NCBI GenBank assembly: GCA_045642965.1
Contig: JAZUJX010000074.1
Location: forward strand, 1-11,327
From: Equadaptatus sp045642965
Lineage (GTDB): Bacteria; Synergistota; Synergistia; Synergistales; Synergistaceae
DNA length: 11,327 bases
Direction of reading: 5' to 3'
This document shows positions 1-6,863 of this stretch, in pieces. Both the position numbers and the translations under genes were made by a program. Within the stretch, counting starts at the first letter, position 1. The number at the start of each line of letters is the position of its first letter. Below the pieces are notes generated by a model. That model saw only the letters and a list, made by a program, of their open reading frames with translations. It did no database searches and was not told where the DNA came from.

Positions 1-219
1 GTTATTATCTTTTAATGCCAGTGCGTAAACTTCAACATCAGATGGAATCTCATTCCAGTTTATGTGCCAGCCGTTATCTTCACGGAATTTTTTCAGATAA
101 GCACGGCTTTCAATCTTAAACACAACCGTTTCTTTAAATTCACCTGAAACAGCATCGGCAAGGCACGGAACGATGTCGTCCAGCCATATATCAAGGCATC
201 CGAAATCAGCTTTACTCAA
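1..219 (-). CDS. Hypothetical protein, N-terminal 73 residues (3' end outside window)
   Basis: The minus strand is open from a TTG start at 219-217 to the window edge, so only the first 73 residues are seen. TTG is chosen because a good Shine-Dalgarno sequence (GAGGTG) lies about 7 bases upstream and a promoter precedes it. The protein has no signal peptide or membrane segment. It is soluble, with Trp- and Asp-rich stretches (LDIWLDDIVPCL near the start, then GWHINWNEIP and DVEVYALALKD). From memory it resembles the N-terminus of Firmicutes proteins often labelled N-acetyltransferase, but no acetyl-CoA binding motif lies in the visible part, so I give no function. It is transcribed away from the methyltransferase operon and is probably not part of it. 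Confidence 0.6.
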   Translation of the reverse strand, partial: MSKADFGCLDIWLDDIVPCLADAVSGEFKETVVFKIESRAYLKKFREDNGWHINWNEIPSDVEVYALALKDNN

Positions 220-260
220 CGCTGTACACCTCTCTTAATATGATTATTTCTTACGCCTGT

Positions 261-290
261 ATTATACCATATCTGGTGTTAACTTTATAA
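261..290 (-). promoter_or_regulatory. Sigma-A type promoter with extended -10, for the leftmost gene
   Basis: Read on the minus strand, a perfect TATAAT (266-261) is preceded directly by TGG (269-267), an extended -10 element. A TTATAA -35 (290-285) lies 18 bases upstream. Transcription would start near 254 and give a leader of about 35 bases before the TTG start at 219. Confidence 0.5.
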
Positions 291-415
291 CGGAAACAAA
301 AGCCGAACGCTAATCGCTTCGTTCCTAATTACAAATTACGACAAAGGCAGTATTTTATTTAAAAGCGATATTGAAGGAATGTAAATTGCTTAACGCGTGA
401 TGTTGAATAAATGCG

Positions 416-478
416 CACTTAGCATCTGGCACTTAGCACTTAGGCAGCCTTAGCCGAATGTTCATTTCATTCACTTAG
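416..478. repeat. Degenerate heptamer cluster, unit CACTTAG
   Basis: CACTTAG occurs exactly at 416-422, 430-436, 437-443 and 472-478. All four starts are separated by multiples of seven bases (14, 7 and 35), so they share one 7-base phase. The slots between are diverged, for example CATCTGG at 423-429. On the other strand the unit reads CTAAGTG, similar to the TAAGCNN heptamers at 6864-7035. Function is unknown; replication slippage followed by decay would explain it. Confidence 0.5.
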
Positions 479-573
479 GTTGTAGTTTGTGCAGGTGCGT
501 ATAACGTTGGTTGTTGCTATAACACCGTTTAGAAGTATAACAGCATATATTTGAAGATGGGACGATAATATTA

Positions 574-602
574 TTGTATTGATGACAATTTGTCTGTATA
601 AT
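574..602 (+). promoter_or_regulatory. Promoter of the methyltransferase / GHKL / receiver operon
   Basis: TTGTAT (574-579) and a perfect TATAAT (597-602) are 17 bases apart, the best sigma-A type match upstream of the operon. The start point would be near 609 and the leader about 38 bases. The spacer contains a perfect 11-base palindrome, GACAA-T-TTGTC (584-594), which could be an operator or may be chance. An alternative -35 (TTGATG, 579-584) is too close to the -10. Confidence 0.5.
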
Positions 603-625
603 TTGCGTGGTATGATTCAGCATTT

Positions 626-644
626 GGTGTCAAGAGGTGATACC
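626..644 (+). promoter_or_regulatory. Leader hairpin presenting the ribosome binding site of the methyltransferase gene
   Basis: GGTGTC (626-631) can pair with GATACC (639-644), five Watson-Crick pairs plus one G-U, around the seven-base loop AAGAGGT. The Shine-Dalgarno sequence AGAGGTGA (633-640) therefore lies mostly in the loop, six bases before the ATG at 647. It fixes the start. The small stem could tune translation, but the stem is short. Confidence 0.35.
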
Positions 645-646
645 CT

Positions 647-1906
647 ATGGAGAGAGTGTATAGTCCACAACTTGAGAAAATACGTTTAGATCCAGAGTGG
701 AACAAATCATCAGATAAGGAATTTCTGATGCATTCTATTCATGCGTATCCTGCAAAATTCCCTGCGTTTATTGCCTCAAAAACGTTTAAATATGCCGAAT
801 CAGAAGGGGTTAATGTTAAATCGGTGGCTGATATATTTTGCGGTTGTGGTACAGTGGCATTAGAAGCACGTATCCACGATAAAACTTTTTGGGGGTGTGA
901 CATCAACCCTGTAGCTACGCTTATTACAAGGACTAAAACTGAAAATTATGATATCAACCGGTTGGAATATTATTATGACAAGATTCAGAATATATTATGT
1001 CAGAATATATCGAATCAAGAACATTATTTAGAAGCTAATCCCAGGTTGCAATACTGGTTTACACCAAATAGTTATGAAACGTTATACAATCTGTTTAATG
1101 CAATAAATATAGCGTGTCCAAAGCAGGATAGATATAAAGACGGATTCAATTGTATGTTTTCCGCTATTTTAAAAGCTTCATCAAAGTGGCTTACAAAATC
1201 AATTAAGCCGCAAATCGATCCCGATAAATTGGAAATAGACGTATTGAATGTATTTAAAAAAGAATATCAAAAATTTCGAAAGGCAGTATCAGAACTTACA
1301 GATGTATCCATGTGCGCTGATTTTACAATACGGAATATGAATTTTTTGGCATGTGACAAACTTTCTTCCGTGGATTTAGTTATTACAAGTCCGCCATACG
1401 TTACATCTTACGAATATGCTGATTTACACCAGTTATCTTCATTGTGGCTAGGTTATACTGAGGATTACAAGCAATTGAGAAACGGTACTATCGGCAGTTT
1501 ATATGGCACGAATGAAGTCGACTACGCGGCGCTGAATGAAGAGGGACATAAAATTATAAATAATATGTTGCAGGTAATGGGTAATACTGCCAAAACAAAG
1601 TCTGTCGCGAGGTATTATTTGGATATGCAGTTAGCTGTACGGAAATGTGCAAAGATGCTGAATAATAACGGTATGGCGTTTTTTGTTATAGGAGATACAG
1701 AATATAAGGGCGTGCAAATTCGTAATTCCTCTCATTTGGTGCAGAGTTTGCTGGATGAAGGATTTATAGATATCAAAGCAGGACGCAGACGCATATCAAA
1801 TAAATTGCTGACGCCGTATCGCGATGAAATAGGCCGTTTTTCATCAGACAAGTCAAAGAGAACGATTTATCATGAAGAATTTATAATATCAGCGAGGATG
1901 AGATAA
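647..1906 (+). CDS. Site-specific DNA methyltransferase (N4-cytosine / N6-adenine type)
   Basis: This 419-residue amino-methyltransferase transfers a methyl group from S-adenosylmethionine to an exocyclic amino group in DNA. Motif I, the SAM-binding loop, is ADIFCGCGT (61-69), followed by an acidic residue in GCDINP (D85) that would hold the SAM ribose. The catalytic motif IV is TSPPY (247-251). SPPY is commonest in N4-cytosine enzymes but also occurs in adenine enzymes, so the target base is not settled. A conserved-looking HAYPAKF (32-38) lies N-terminal to motif I. About 180 residues separate motifs I and IV and probably carry target recognition. A later block, KMLNNNGMAFFVIGD, fits the remaining fold strands. 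No restriction nuclease is adjacent. It is first in a three-gene operon, and its stop codon overlaps the next ATG by one base (TAATG). The start has a strong ribosome binding site. Confidence 0.88.
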   Translation: MERVYSPQLEKIRLDPEWNKSSDKEFLMHSIHAYPAKFPAFIASKTFKYAESEGVNVKSVADIFCGCGTVALEARIHDKTFWGCDINPVATLITRTKTENYDINRLEYYYDKIQNILCQNISNQEHYLEANPRLQYWFTPNSYETLYNLFNAINIACPKQDRYKDGFNCMFSAILKASSKWLTKSIKPQIDPDKLEIDVLNVFKKEYQKFRKAVSELTDVSMCADFTIRNMNFLACDKLSSVDLVITSPPYVTSYEYADLHQLSSLWLGYTEDYKQLRNGTIGSLYGTNEVDYAALNEEGHKIINNMLQVMGNTAKTKSVARYYLDMQLAVRKCAKMLNNNGMAFFVIGDTEYKGVQIRNSSHLVQSLLDEGFIDIKAGRRRISNKLLTPYRDEIGRFSSDKSKRTIYHEEFIISARMR

Positions 1907-4155
1907 TGACTGAAAAATTAACTATTAGGCCATATGCCCGCCTAATCACAATGCTTGGAGAACAGCTTATAAAGAATGAACTGATTGCTTTGGTAGAATT
2001 GATAAAGAATTCTTATGACGCGGATGCGTCATGGGTTAAGATATCTTTTTGTGGATTTAATGAGGATTTCTCGATCACTAATGGGTCTAAAATAATTATT
2101 GAGGATGATGGTTGCGGGATGAGTGCTGAGATATTAAAAAAAGCATGGCTTAACCCTGCAACCCCTGAGAAATTAAAGAAAAAAAGAGCTGGATATAAGC
2201 AAACACCTAAAGGCCGAAGAACACAAGGAGAAAAAGGTATTGGGCGTTTTGCTATATTTAAACTTGGAAGAAATATAAAAATTGTATCTAGACGGCAAGT
2301 CCAGAATGAAAACGGCTATTTCCAGAATGAAGGTGAAGATTATGAAAATGTCTTAACCTACAATTTTGATAAGTACGATGATGATTTTTTGACAGAAGAC
2401 AAAAAGGAGAAAGAATTGTTTTTGGAGGATCTGGATGTCGAATTGTCAGTCAGAAAACCCGAGGTAATTGTTAAGCAGAATATCACGCTTGGAAATACGC
2501 AACTGTGTAGATCTCCATATGGTACTAAGATAGAGATTAGCAGTTTAAAAAGCAATAATTGGTCACAAAAACAAATTGAGAAAATACAGGAAGAAATAGG
2601 AAAATTACTACCTATTTTTACAAAAGACAGTATACGAAAAGATTTCAATGTTTTTGTATATGCTAATGATGTGTATAAGCAAGATGGAAATGTCTATATT
2701 GATAAATTGTTGTCTGTGTTTGATAAAGCAGTCTACAAGGTTACAGATGGCAAATATTTGTCAGGAGAAAATGTTATAGAGTTTAAACTTAATGGTGAAA
2801 TGAAAAAATTAAGTTTGAATGATTCGAAGATTAAAGGATTATCATTGTATAAAGTTAATTTTGCTGAAAATGCTGAACCTGTTTGTGGAAGTTTTAAGTT
2901 TGAATTTTATGTTTTTGATTTTAACGCCGATGTGGAAGCGTCAACAAAGTATTACCTTGATACAACCGAAAAAGAAATAATTAAAAATCACAGAATTTAT
3001 TTGTATCGTGATGGTATTCGTGTTATGCCGTACGGCTCTCCCGAGGATGATTGGCTTGGCATTGATATATCACGAGGTACGGTAAAAGCAAGTAGCTTTT
3101 TAAGTAACGACCAGATCGTTGGCTGTGTTTATATTACGCAGGAAGAGAATCCTCTGTTGATAGATAAAACAAACAGAGAAGGACTTATAGACAACGGAAG
3201 GGCTCCAAGTGATTTTGTGGCAATTCTGAAAATTATTCTGCAATATTTGAGGGCAGAACCATACGCGCGATATCTGATAGATAAGAAAAAGAAAAAAATA
3301 ACTAATGCAATAAAAAATGGGCATACGCAAAAAGTAATTGAAACCGCCAAAGAAAATTTAGCAGATGATACGAAAGCGCTAAAGTACATCAAGCTTATTG
3401 ATTCAAGTTACAATAAAGAAATCAGCGTTTATAAAGATAGAATACATAAAACAGAAGATTTGGCAGCTGTCGGACTGTCTGTTGAAACGGCATCGCATGA
3501 TTTGATGCTAGTTATGGGCAAAACATTTAATATAACTGATAATCTATTAAAAGCTTTTAACGGGACTTCTAACATTGACAAAGAGTCCGTAGCAAATAAT
3601 CTGGCTACAATACGTGGCAACCTATCTTTTATAGAAGCTCAACTGAAAAATGTACAGCGATTGTTCCCGTCTACTAAGTCAAGGACTAAGTCAATAAGAG
3701 TCATTGATATTGCGGAAAAGGTACGGGATTTATATCTATGTACTCTAAGCGACAACAATATTAAAACGGATTTTAAGTGTAAAGGCAGTCCTATCGTTGC
3801 GAAGACGACAGATGCGGTATTGCTACAGGTGTTTATTAATTTGTTTGATAATGCATTATACTGGCTGAAAACAGTGGACAGAGACAAAGAAATAAAAGTT
3901 GTTTTCGATGGTGATGCCCAAAAGGTTATATTTTCGGATAACGGTCCAGGTATTAAAAAGGACGATGTTGGTTATATTTTTGAAGCTTTTTATTCAGGCA
4001 AGGGACAGGACGGTCGTGGATTAGGTTTATATATTGCGCGACAGCTTTTGGATAGATACGACTATACAATTGAACTGGCTGAATATAAAAAAGATAAATT
4101 GCTGAGCGGGGCGAATTTTGTAATTGAATTTGTGAAAGAGGGAATAGATGAATGA
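1906..4155 (+). CDS. Dual GHKL ATPase: Hsp90/MORC-like N-domain plus histidine-kinase C-domain
   Basis: This protein of 749 residues has two separate GHKL ATP-binding folds. The N-terminal one is Hsp90/MutL/MORC-like: ELIKNSYDAD (31-40, with E31, N35 and D38), EDDGCGM (66-72) and GEKGIGRF (108-115). The C-terminal one is a histidine-kinase catalytic domain: the N box with N645 and N649, DNGPG (678-682) and GRGLGL (703-708). Between them ASHDL places H531 about 114 residues before N645, the usual distance from a kinase phospho-acceptor His to its N box. No transmembrane segment is seen, so it acts in the cytoplasm. I infer that the first ATPase senses or clamps DNA or a partner, and the second autophosphorylates at H531 and passes phosphate to D62 of the next protein. 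Prokaryotic MORC/MutL-like ATPases are known in restriction-modification neighbourhoods. Both gene junctions overlap, implying coupled translation. Confidence 0.85.
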   Translation: MTEKLTIRPYARLITMLGEQLIKNELIALVELIKNSYDADASWVKISFCGFNEDFSITNGSKIIIEDDGCGMSAEILKKAWLNPATPEKLKKKRAGYKQTPKGRRTQGEKGIGRFAIFKLGRNIKIVSRRQVQNENGYFQNEGEDYENVLTYNFDKYDDDFLTEDKKEKELFLEDLDVELSVRKPEVIVKQNITLGNTQLCRSPYGTKIEISSLKSNNWSQKQIEKIQEEIGKLLPIFTKDSIRKDFNVFVYANDVYKQDGNVYIDKLLSVFDKAVYKVTDGKYLSGENVIEFKLNGEMKKLSLNDSKIKGLSLYKVNFAENAEPVCGSFKFEFYVFDFNADVEASTKYYLDTTEKEIIKNHRIYLYRDGIRVMPYGSPEDDWLGIDISRGTVKASSFLSNDQIVGCVYITQEENPLLIDKTNREGLIDNGRAPSDFVAILKIILQYLRAEPYARYLIDKKKKKITNAIKNGHTQKVIETAKENLADDTKALKYIKLIDSSYNKEISVYKDRIHKTEDLAAVGLSVETASHDLMLVMGKTFNITDNLLKAFNGTSNIDKESVANNLATIRGNLSFIEAQLKNVQRLFPSTKSRTKSIRVIDIAEKVRDLYLCTLSDNNIKTDFKCKGSPIVAKTTDAVLLQVFINLFDNALYWLKTVDRDKEIKVVFDGDAQKVIFSDNGPGIKKDDVGYIFEAFYSGKGQDGRGLGLYIARQLLDRYDYTIELAEYKKDKLLSGANFVIEFVKEGIDE

Positions 4156-5585
4156 GCACGCAGGAACTTTTTTCAGGAATTGCAGTAATCATTGATGATG
4201 AAATTAATCAAGAAGATTCTAATATCTATGAAATAGCTAAAGACCTTAAAAAACGTATGCCGGTGGCGACTTATTCCGATATTCCTGATAGGTCAATTAT
4301 TCCTGCGCTTGCACATGCATCATTTGTAATTATAGACTGGGAATTTAAACAGAGTGTTGTCGCAGAAACAGAAGGAGAAGTTTCAATTGGTAACGAATTA
4401 AAAACGGACAATGAAAAGGAATTAGTAAAGTTTATAAATGAACTCGTTGGTAAAATTTTTGTTCCAGTTTTTGTATTCACTAATCATGATGTTAAATATA
4501 TTTGTGAAAAACTGTCAGAATCAGAGGATGCTAGTATAAGTGACAGGATATTTATTAAATCCAAAACAGAGTTAAGTGAAATAGAAGTTTTGTTTGGGGC
4601 TATTGAAGATTGGCTTCAACAAAAACCGTCTGTTTATGCACTAAAAGTGTGGGAACGGAGCATGATAGAGAGTAGAAACAACATGTTTCTTGAATTTGAA
4701 AATATTACACCAAATTGGGTGAATATTATATGGAAATTACTTAAAGACGACTGCGGTCAAACAGACGAAGAAGAACGTGAAGCCAATACTTCATGGATTA
4801 GCAGTGAATTTGGGAACTGTATCACAGACAATCTGTGTAACAGAGTTCATGGATTTGATTTTGATGCAAAGTATTTTAAGAGGGCGGATGAATTATTGGT
4901 ACAGAAAAACTCTGTTCCTTACGAACAATCTGCAACGAGTAGAATTATTCAAGGAGCAAGATATATTGATTATAAAAATAATCTACCTCATGAATTGTAT
5001 ACTGGTGATTTATTTATGAAAGGTAATACATATTACTTAAACATTCTATCGCAATGTGATTTATTGAGAAGGACAAAGGATGAACCACTTTATTGTATAA
5101 GAGGTAAAAAATGTAAAAAGAGTGAATTTTTGGACATTATGGATGGTATTTCGTTAACGAATGATTTTAAACTATGTGTGGACAAAAAAGAATATGATCT
5201 TAGTAATGTCACTAATAGAGATGAATTGATTGAGGAGATTAATAATGCCTTGCAATCATATAAGAAACGCATTCCCAATGCTATATCGTATCGCAAAGGA
5301 ACTGTACTAAATAGCAGGAATGATAGGCTTGTTATACCATGTATTGCAAATGAAATGGTTATTGAATTTTCTCTTCAACTTTGGCGAGGTAAATACTATG
5401 AAGAAAGAGTAGAAGATATTGATAATGAAGAAGATTTAAATGATAAAGTTGTTACGCTATTTCCTAATGAACGAATAGGTAGGTTGTTACCGCCATATAT
5501 CACAAAAGTGCAACAGATGGTTGCCCACCATTTTGTTAGGGTAGGCTGGTTCCCTGTGCCTAAAGATATTTTCCCTTTTGGCTAA
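4152..5585 (+). CDS. Receiver-domain protein with large C-terminal region of unknown function
   Basis: The 477-residue product begins with a receiver domain. It shows the acidic pair D15-D16, phospho-acceptor D62 (VIIDWEF), T110 (FVFTN) and K136 (FIKSK), the full set of conserved receiver positions. A stretch rich in Glu and Lys at about 66-95, after the phospho-acceptor, is longer than in typical CheY-like domains. The C-terminal 320 residues contain no helix-turn-helix, HD, PD-(D/E)XK or HNH pattern that I can recognise. Conserved-looking blocks are YYLNILSQCDLLR (294-306) and GRLLPPYITKVQQ (443-455). The start overlaps the previous stop as ATGA (4152-4155), so it is the natural phosphotransfer partner of that kinase-like protein. 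It may be the effector or switch of the system. It could instead be a transcriptional or methyltransferase regulator. Confidence is high for the receiver and low for function. Confidence 0.82.
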   Translation: MSTQELFSGIAVIIDDEINQEDSNIYEIAKDLKKRMPVATYSDIPDRSIIPALAHASFVIIDWEFKQSVVAETEGEVSIGNELKTDNEKELVKFINELVGKIFVPVFVFTNHDVKYICEKLSESEDASISDRIFIKSKTELSEIEVLFGAIEDWLQQKPSVYALKVWERSMIESRNNMFLEFENITPNWVNIIWKLLKDDCGQTDEEEREANTSWISSEFGNCITDNLCNRVHGFDFDAKYFKRADELLVQKNSVPYEQSATSRIIQGARYIDYKNNLPHELYTGDLFMKGNTYYLNILSQCDLLRRTKDEPLYCIRGKKCKKSEFLDIMDGISLTNDFKLCVDKKEYDLSNVTNRDELIEEINNALQSYKKRIPNAISYRKGTVLNSRNDRLVIPCIANEMVIEFSLQLWRGKYYEERVEDIDNEEDLNDKVVTLFPNERIGRLLPPYITKVQQMVAHHFVRVGWFPVPKDIFPFG

Positions 5586-5626
5586 TAATTTAATACTGTG
5601 GTAAATTTTGAATAAATGGATAAAGC

Positions 5627-5661
5627 AGCAGCTGGTTCGTATAGAACCGGCTGTTATTTTT
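5627..5661 (+). terminator. Rho-independent terminator of the three-gene operon
   Basis: CAGCTGGTTC (5629-5638) pairs with GAACCGGCTG (5644-5653), ten pairs including one G-U, around the loop GTATA. TTATTTTT (5654-5661) follows on the plus strand. It begins about 40 bases after the receiver gene. The same hairpin lies downstream of folE2 on the other strand, where the T-run is weak (CTTTAT), so it may act poorly in that direction. Confidence 0.8.
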
Positions 5662-5699
5662 GAAAGTCTGTATTGCGGACGAATCGGGCGCTGCCGTTT

Positions 5700-6470
5700 T
5701 TATTTTGTTCTTTCGATTGCCGCGAAGGCGTTGTGATTGTGGATGCTTTCGTGGCTTGTTATTTCCACTCGGAACCATTTCACCCTGTCGTCAGACTGCA
5801 GCCTGAGGGCTGTTTCGCGCACGAAGTCTTCAACGAAGCGAGGCGTTTCGTAGGCGTGTTCCGTGACGAATTTTTCGTCTTCGCGTTTGAGCAGGGAGTA
5901 AACAGGAGCGGAAGCGCAGTCGTCCGCGATTTCGGCAAGCTCTTCAAGCCAGAGCAGCCCTTCCATGCGGACGGAGATTTTTGCGTGAGCCCTTTGATTG
6001 TGCGCGCCGAATTCAGATATTTCCTTTGAGCAGGGGCACAGCGTCTGAACAGGCGCGATAAGCGTCGTCGCTATGTCAAAGCTGCTGCCTTTCAGCGAGG
6101 TTTCAACTATCGCGTCGTAGCGCACGCGTCCTTTTGCGCCGCTGACAGGCGCCGTTTTCGTTATGAAATACGGAAACGCGAATACGGCGTGAGCTTCGTC
6201 TGCGCTGAGTTTTTCTTTAAGCGCGGCAAGCAGCGAACGCATGTTGTGCAGCGTTATGTTTTTTTCCTGCGCGGCAAGCAGCTCGATAAAGCGGCTCATG
6301 TGCGTTCCGCGGTAGTCGTGCGGAAGCAGCACGGAGAGCGAAACTTCGGCAACTGTTTCCTGGGTGCCGTTTTCCCTGTCCATAACGGTAACCGGCCAGG
6401 AAATGCCGCTTACCCCTACCTTGTCTATTTCTATGTTTCTTGCGTCGTGTTCGCTCTGTACGTCTTTCAT
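5700..6470 (-). CDS. folE2: GTP cyclohydrolase FolE2 (type IB)
   Basis: This enzyme converts GTP to 7,8-dihydroneopterin triphosphate, feeding queuosine and/or folate synthesis. From the ATG at 6470 the protein is 256 residues and begins MKDVQSEHDARN, the normal FolE2 N-terminus. An upstream in-frame ATG at 6518 would add 16 atypical residues. The chosen start also overlaps the queD stop as ATGA (6470-6467), which supports it. Family signatures are RGTHMSRF (54-61) and CPCSK with GAHNQR (145-160), placing the catalytic-site residues C147 and H157. It is unrelated in sequence to the FolE (IA) enzyme and tolerates low zinc. It is the second gene of a queD-folE2 operon, and its 3' end faces the receiver gene across 114 bases. 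Confidence 0.95.
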   Translation of the reverse strand: MKDVQSEHDARNIEIDKVGVSGISWPVTVMDRENGTQETVAEVSLSVLLPHDYRGTHMSRFIELLAAQEKNITLHNMRSLLAALKEKLSADEAHAVFAFPYFITKTAPVSGAKGRVRYDAIVETSLKGSSFDIATTLIAPVQTLCPCSKEISEFGAHNQRAHAKISVRMEGLLWLEELAEIADDCASAPVYSLLKREDEKFVTEHAYETPRFVEDFVRETALRLQSDDRVKWFRVEITSHESIHNHNAFAAIERTK

Positions 6471-6832
6471 TTCAAATCTTCTCTCCTGCATGCAGCGGAT
6501 GATGTTTCCGTTTCCCATATTTTTATTTCAAACAGCCGGCAGTTCGGTTTTTCAAGAGGCTTGTCGAGCGTTTTGAATATCCAGAGCGCTATGTTTTCTG
6601 CCGTCGGCTGTTCAAGTATGTCGTTTATATAAGCATGGTCGAGCTTTGAGAGTACAAGCTCCTGCACGGCGTGCTTTATCTCCGTGAAGTCCGTTACCAT
6701 GTCTTCTTCGTCCGGCGTGCCCTGAAGCGTCACCGCAAGGCGGTAGGTGTGGCCGTGCAGTTTTTCGCATTTACCGTGATAGTTGACGAGGTTGTGTGCC
6801 GCGTCGAATTTAAATTCCTTTGTTAAAAACAT
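6467..6832 (-). CDS. queD: 6-carboxy-5,6,7,8-tetrahydropterin synthase QueD
   Basis: QueD converts dihydroneopterin triphosphate, the FolE2 product, to 6-carboxytetrahydropterin in the preQ0/queuosine tRNA-modification pathway. At 121 residues it has normal length. Zinc ligands are H13 (FDAAHN), H26 and H28 (LHGHTY). The catalytic Cys is C22 in the CxxxHGH pattern, with LDHAYIND (64-71), PTAEN (76-80) and E107 in IWETETS completing the active site. AAGAGG (6845-6840) lies seven bases before the ATG. Its stop overlaps the folE2 start, so the two are probably translated together. The leader upstream runs through the heptamer array at 6864-7035, which may affect its expression. QueE and QueC are not in the window. 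Confidence 0.96.
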   Translation of the reverse strand: MFLTKEFKFDAAHNLVNYHGKCEKLHGHTYRLAVTLQGTPDEEDMVTDFTEIKHAVQELVLSKLDHAYINDILEQPTAENIALWIFKTLDKPLEKPNCRLFEIKIWETETSSAACRREDLK

Positions 6833-6863
6833 GATTCAGCCTCTTTTCAATGTAAGCAGGCGT

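Larger units (their letters stand above)
220..646. other. Gene-free AT-rich stretch with repeat remnants and two outward promoters
   Basis: I see no credible coding frame here. It holds the minus-strand promoter of the left gene, a pair of adjacent heptamers AATTACA and AATTACG (327-340), a cluster of CACTTAG heptamers (416-478), an 11-base word TTGAATAAATG (403-413) repeated exactly at 5608-5618 beyond the operon, and the promoter and leader of the methyltransferase operon. The degenerate repeats suggest old, freely changing intergenic DNA at the edge of an acquired segment. Confidence 0.6.

Noticed and set aside
220..646. Small gene or non-coding RNA in the left intergenic stretch
   Set aside because: There are no open frames with a ribosome binding site and no terminator-like hairpin; only promoters and degenerate repeats are visible.
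4777..5019. 80-residue plus-strand frame inside the receiver gene
   Set aside because: It is fully nested in another frame of a gene with clear domain motifs, and its translation resembles no protein.
4152..5585. Restriction endonuclease role for the third gene
   Set aside because: I looked for PD-(D/E)XK, HNH, GIY-YIG and PLD motifs in the C-terminal part and saw none; calling it a nuclease would be a guess from position alone.
647..5585. Known BREX, DISARM, type I/III restriction or Detocs system
   Set aside because: There is no PglZ, BrxC, helicase, specificity subunit or large alkaline-phosphatase-like gene in the operon; only the methyltransferase or the relay is shared with these.
5673..6632. 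Plus-strand open frames opposite folE2 and queD (5673-6029, 6189-6632, 6364-6576)
   Set aside because: They lie antisense to two well-recognised enzymes, have low-complexity compositions and no matching family signatures; they are shadows of GC-rich coding DNA.
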